Origin: Sipunculus nudus | Lineage: Eukaryota > Annelida > Sipuncula > Golfingiida > Sipunculidae | DNA: 64,000 nucleotides | Direction: 5' to 3' | Assembly: GCA_026874595.1 (NCBI GenBank) | Contig: CM049316.1 | Span: 8,918,839 to 8,982,838, forward strand | In this document: positions 59,025 to 64,000 of the stretch, piece by piece | How positions within the stretch are numbered: the stretch's first letter is position 1 | Layout: every line of letters starts with the position of its first letter | Made by a program: the position numbers and the translations under genes | Notes under the pieces: generated by a model | Seen by the model: only the letters and a program-made list of their open reading frames with translations | Database searches by the model: none | Told to the model about the DNA's origin: nothing

Positions 59025-60239
59025 ATTGCCCTTTTATACTTGCATTTTCGGCCATTTAGACTATTAAAAAGTTTAGCAAGTTTTTTCTTCATCAGCATCC
59101 TTGAAGAGACCACTTTTTGTATAAACACACTACATACATCTCATCACTCTAACATCCATGAGATGTTACACTGGTTTTCAACTGATGGGTAATCTACAGC
59201 ATAGATGCCAGTGCTTCTACAGCAAGGTTCAAAACTGAAAAAATAAGAACCCGCTGACATAATTTTTCACAGATTACATTTGCATCCATTCTGCCAGAAT
59301 AAAGTCAGCCCCCTGATGAACTTTGCTTGGTTTAACATGAGATTACTAAGTGATTTATAACATGTAAAGTAGGTTTTGAGGTACAATGCCATTTAAAGTT
59401 GACCTTTACATCCTATAAATTCATACAACAGTACCTGTCCTGGGCAAGCAAGATGGTCACAGGGCGGGCAAGCGGGGGGGGGGGGGGGGGGGGGGATTGG
59501 GAAAGGAGGGAACTTGGACAGGTTATATATGTTAGACAACAGCTGATGGTTGTATCTGAAAGCAAGAGGGAGGTGTTCTGCAGCTGGAAAAGGGTTTACC
59601 CACAAAAACAGATGTACAGAAGATGCTCATACAGCTGTTGAAACATTTGTGGACAACAATAGATAAGAAAGTGATGTAAATAAAAATAGGTTTTATACAG
59701 CTGAGGTACACCATCCAAGATACACCAATCCATTCAGGAGCATGTCACCAAGCCTTTCATTTAAAAGTGTCAGAATAATATCTCACGGGTTTCATCTTAA
59801 TTAATAATTTTGAAATTTAAACCTGCCCAGCACTATTTTAATAGAATTGTCCTGTTGCTATATCAGATTATATGGGTAAATAATGCAGAACTGGCAACAG
59901 CTTCTTCTGGATTTTTAATAACATCAAGAAATTAAATCTCTCACTCTGACACTTTCACTTGATATAGTATATAGTATGGTATAACACACAAAACCTGGGT
60001 TAAAATGCCCATTTATTTGGTATATCTTCAATACAAAACTGAAATTTGTAATAAATTGATTAAATAATATATACTTAAGCTGACTGTGCATTAGTTTCCC
60101 TAGGATAACTGAAGATCTACTGAATCAATTTATCATTGCTCATGCAGGTTGTGTCCTGTTCTAGAAATTAAGTAAAATAAATATTTAATCATAAAGGAAC
60201 TTGCTGGTATTGTTAAATTATTGTTTGGCTAATACACAA
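59025..60239. other. Non-coding stretch with 22-base G-run
   Basis: A G-run occupies 59474-59495. No gene supported; frames across the run give artificial glycine or proline tracts. Confidence 0.45.
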
Positions 60240-60380
60240 CAGAACCTTTCTGAAAGACCACCTGTCTTAGAAGACCATCTATGGGTGAACCAAAAGTATT
60301 CACATTGGATGTAACTGACCTGTCTAATATGACTTCCTGTTTATTACGAACTCTTCTGACCAGTCCCATGGGTGGTTTCA
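60240..60380 (+). repeat. MITE-like fragment
   Basis: AGAACCTTTCTGAAAGACCACC and TAGAAGACCATC resemble the GGAACCTC...GACCACC phrase of the element at 19163-19325. The right end is unclear. Confidence 0.25.
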
Positions 60381-61640
60381 TAACAAAGTTTCACTGAACT
60401 GCTGCAACCTGTAGTTGTGGTGCAGTGTTATAACTTAAGTCGCTCACTATGGTGGCAGGCCTTGCACCAGAGGTGGCCCTGATCCTGATAACCCGAGGTA
60501 TTGGCATGTCAAGCTCTCCGGTCTTCTTTTGAAACCAAACTTCAATCGTAGCATCTACGGTATCAGGATGGTTTCCTGCTCAGAGTGTGACTTTAACAGT
60601 AAATACAATCTAGTACTAAAGAATCAAACCACAAATATAAAAAAAGAAGGGAGGCAAGAACACTCACAGGGACCTGAGGAGAAGACCTTCGAGATTTCAG
60701 TTTCGAGACCTCTGCTCTTAATCTGTAGGGACAACAAACAGATTGACAGACAAGGCTTGTTATATCATGGTTGCTAGGCAACAGCAAGCAAAACTTGAAT
60801 GTAAACATGTTAAATGTCTGGTCAGACATCCATGCCGCCACACTAACTGTAAGTACACCAAGGTAAACATGTTTACTGCATGGCTTGGCAGCAAATATCA
60901 ACTGCTTATACAAATGTCCTACTTTCTTTTTTGTCTCCTTTTTAATGAGCTGAAGGATTGTTGACTGTCAGCTCCAGGAAATAAGGTCTGTTGAGATGTT
61001 CTTGACAGACAGACATCCATTCCTGATAAACTTACTCATAAAAAGGACCCAATCATAGATACCCCTCAAGAAACATTTGGTATCGGTCTGGGCAGACAAG
61101 CCAGTGGCAGCTATAATGCTGCTAATCTTAAAACTAGGAAACAGACCTTGGGGAGTCAGTATGACATGTATCAGATCTGAACTTGGCTGATTTTGACACA
61201 TTGCTTATATTAATGATAGGCCATCTAACAATTTTGATATCTAACAGAAACCACTGGATATTGTACAGATTCACCCAAGACTATGTTCAAGTGTAATTTC
61301 AAAAGAATAATTCTACATTTGGTAGTCAAACTGAAACTGAACAAAAATAACAGACACTTTCATAAATCTGCCCTTCACAAAACCAGTTAAATAAGCAACT
61401 TTCATGATTCACCAATCATTATTACCAATACAGTAACAGTTTGATTTCATCTGCTTATAATCCCTATCTGATGAACTATCTGTCTTTGCTACACAAAAAA
61501 AAAATTATGCAAACAGTCTAAAGCTTTGGGATTTAAATTCACCAATGGTGCAAAATGTTTTATAACTGCTTACCAAACATACTACTAGTACTAGCTGTCA
61601 TATTATTCTGCTCCTGTTAGGATCCAGAAAGTCAGATTAT
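60381..61640. other. Non-coding stretch
   Basis: Nothing that I can support as a gene. Frames at 60529-60777 and 60593-60913 overlap on opposite strands and lack motifs. Confidence 0.4.
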
Positions 61641-61925
61641 TTAAAGGTCAGAACATGTCTGGAGCCAGGTCACCGACTGTCTGAATGAAAATGCAGAAAT
61701 ACAAGATGATTCAATACCGTGCGAGATACCCTGAACCATAAACCTAAACCACTTAGAACCGCATTTAAGTCTTTCATTCTTAACAAAACTACAAATAAAC
61801 AGGTCATATCCATGACAATCACAAGTCTGGCCGTCTAGCGATTCTAGACACAGTCCAAACAGTAGCAACAATGAAGCAGTGAGTGATGCACTCTCCACAC
61901 AGACCAGATCTGTGAATGGACACAT
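61641..61925 (-). CDS. Possible small secreted or first-exon ORF, unidentified
   Basis: A 94-codon minus-strand frame starts at 61925 with a signal-like hydrophobic segment (LTASLLLLFGLCLESLDG, about residues 15-32), followed by QTCDCHGYDLFIC. It lies on the strand and the upstream side expected for an N-terminal exon of the PMEPA1/LDLRAD4-family gene, whose vertebrate members have a short Cys-x-Cys segment before the membrane helix. The resemblance is slight, no good splice donor follows the cysteines, and the frame may be chance. Confidence 0.15.
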   Translation of the reverse strand: MCPFTDLVCVESASLTASLLLLFGLCLESLDGQTCDCHGYDLFICSFVKNERLKCGSKWFRFMVQGISHGIESSCISAFSFRQSVTWLQTCSDL

Positions 61926-63247
61926 CTAATCTAAACAGCTAAATGAAGGAATTCCATTGGTGTAAGAGAGATGAGTGTCGGCAGACAGTAATCATACCTG
62001 TCTGGTGTAACCAGGATCAACTAGCACCACTCAAGTACTGGGACACCAACAAGTATTGGGAAAGCTTATTTATTCACCACTAGCTAGTGCAGGTGGGCCA
62101 GGCGCCCAGACAGACAGAAACTAAAGCATACATGTTTCCCCCAAGAGACCAGCCATCCCAGACCATGGCCTAGACGTTCTACTGAATACGACATTAGTTT
62201 GTATATAATGCTAATTGGGGTTCCCAGAACACCAAAGTAAAAACTATGGACTTCACATCAAAGTGCGGGAGGATATAAGCACTTCCTATTGGTCTGGGGC
62301 CTATGGGCGCATGCCGCCATGTGACTACTCCCTCTGTCTGGTCTGTGCGATCAAACTGTCTGGCCGTTCTTGCTGATCAATACGTGCTGATCAATACATG
62401 TGGCTCTGAGTGGAGAGAGGTCCACTCTCCAGACATGCCCCTGCACTTTAATGAACTCTTTAAGCCACTGCTACTGTTGCACACTGTCTGCCGTGATCAG
62501 GAGGGGCCAGTCAATCTGATGACTCAGCATTTATAAGTCTGTGAACAGTCAAGTGAACAGCGGTTAATACAGTGATAGTTGTACAGATTAAAGTTTCTTT
62601 AATAGGGATATAAATATCACACCACCAGGATCTGTAACCAACCATCATCTGCAGGATGACCCTACTTCTTATCCTTGTTATTAGCGCAGGCATCCTTTAC
62701 CTGGTGTCCCATTATAATTATCCACTTTGGGATTGTCACCAGAGAGCTTTATTCTGGCTACTTGTAGGTCCAACCACAACCAAATATATAAACATAACAT
62801 CCCCAGAAAACATCAGTAATTATCCATTGATTTTAAAGAAGATACCCCATCAATGTTTTGTTTCAGATGATTTTTGTCACATTCTTACATCTTTAATGCA
62901 ATAATGCATATTCATAACATCATTGTCTTACCTGAGTCAAGGTCTCACCTTTATTCAATGATCCAGCCAATGTCTCAGCCAAGTTCAATGTCTCACCTAC
63001 ATACAGTGTCTGGGTCATAATCAGTGGCGTGCATTTTTAAATGCTCTACATAAATCTCCAGTGCTTGATGTTTAATGTTAGCCCACAAAGTCTGGTCTGA
63101 TCAAATGTTTTGTCTATGTTTAATGTGTCCCCTCTGTCCAATGTTTACCTATTGTGTGTTCAATGCCTAACAATGACTGGCTCTTATATCAGCCTTGCGG
63201 CAGTTCTTCACATGGTAAACACCAGAAACCTTACGCTAAAAGATAAT
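61926..63247. other. Non-coding stretch
   Basis: Loosely repeated AATGTCTCACC and similar words near 62940-63130. An 82-codon plus-strand frame at 62656-62904 begins with a hydrophobic stretch but has no other support. Confidence 0.4.
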
Positions 63248-63319
63248 GAGTACTTCCCTGAGTACTTCCCTGAGTACTTCCCTGAGTACTTCCCTGAGTA
63301 CTTCCCTGAATACTTCCCT
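63248..63319 (+). repeat. 12-bp microsatellite-like repeat, six units
   Basis: GAGTACTTCCCT is repeated six times in 72 bases, with one GAATACTTCCCT variant. The repeat length is a multiple of three, so two frames stay open through it. Confidence 0.95.
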
Positions 63320-64000
63320 GAGTCACCGACATACTATCTTAAACCAGGCCCACATAACATCATCTCCCACAAAAACATCCAGTACTCCCAAATGTTTACA
63401 ATCAGCCTGGAAAAACAATCAGCATGTCCTTAATAACTCTACACACTACTCGAATCGCCAAATACTGAACGCCATTTGTAAGAAGAAACATGGCTTTGTT
63501 GACATAATTCATGATGTCTGGCTGAGAAGTATGGTAGCCACATTTCTGAAGGTAAACAAACTTCTGGTAATCAGCCAGGAATTATCATGACAGGCATTAA
63601 GTGCACACTGGCAGAAATAATAGGAACACTAGTTGCTTTTTCCATAGACAAGCCATCAAGATGCAATGTTTGTTGATGCATGTAATTTCAAGGAAATTTA
63701 ATGAAAGGTAGAATATTCAGACAAAACAGAAATGACACTAGAGTCCAGAGAACAACAACAAATAATATATTTTTCTGACATCACATCTACCAGTCTTTAG
63801 AATTACATGTACTTATATACATGTACATTTTTTCAACATTTCAGAGTGTCATGGTACACTTGTCTGAATTTCTGGGTCTGAAATATACAATCACTAAATA
63901 TATTTCAACAAGCTGGTTTAAGGTAATGAAACATCTGAGCTCTGCCAAAATTTCCTGTATGTGAAAGATGCAAGCTTATCACTTATTTCCCTGGGTTGAA
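63320..64000. other. Non-coding sequence at window end
   Basis: No gene, RNA or repeat supported. Confidence 0.45.

Noticed and set aside
59399-59641. Glycine-rich plus-strand frame and proline-rich minus-strand frame
   Set aside because: Created by the 22-base G-run.
62656-62904. Small membrane protein starting MTLLLILVISAG
   Set aside because: Hydrophobic start only; no family match, splice context or conserved tail, and it is on the opposite strand to the nearby gene.

Overview
This is animal nuclear DNA: AT-rich, intron-bearing, gene-poor and dominated by tandem repeats. No bacterial gene layout is visible. Two terminal coding exons are recognisable by their conserved peptides. The interspersed repeat style (palindromic GGTGGCGCCACC elements, a tRNA-derived SINE-like piece, short MITEs, long AT and poly-G/C runs) would fit an invertebrate such as a mollusc or another lophotrochozoan. 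That assignment is an inference and is weak.

Layout. 1-2050 is non-coding with a SINE-like element on the minus strand. 2051-16217 is a continuous array of a 66-bp unit, about 215 copies in 14.2 kb, with higher-order duplications; the two copies of a 2174-bp block at 7.2-11.6 kb look almost identical. 16.2-36.4 kb holds long non-coding DNA with several repeat families: a ~275-bp tandem at 17.5-18.5 kb, a ~325-bp tandem at 28.1-29.3 kb, and a 40/31-bp minisatellite at 29.4-31.9 kb split by a ~1.07-kb block flanked by a 9-bp direct repeat. An 82-bp and then a 32-bp minisatellite follow at 34.8-35.8 kb. A few splice-bounded exon candidates occur here but none is identified.

At 36463-36579 (+) lies the last coding exon of a UTP4/cirhin homologue (small-subunit processome), with a poly(A) signal at 36741. 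At 50316-50984 (-) lies the last coding exon of a PMEPA1/LDLRAD4-family gene (membrane-anchored inhibitor of TGF-beta/SMAD signalling), with an SMAD-interaction motif and a PPxY motif. Its probable 3' UTR runs to about 46.9 kb. The two genes converge tail to tail. The ~10 kb between them holds a ~42-bp degenerate repeat, a 312-bp duplication, a purine-rich decayed segment, a MITE, an (AT)28 palindrome and a 29-bp minisatellite.

From 51 kb to the end is probably intron and 5' territory of the minus-strand gene. It has microsatellites, a 42-bp and a 12-bp tandem repeat, and a few unidentified exon-like stretches on both strands. No upstream exon of either recognised gene was found by eye. Either the introns are very long or the exons lie outside the window, so the 66-bp array may sit inside a UTP4 intron. 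No working relationship between the two genes is implied; they are simply neighbours.
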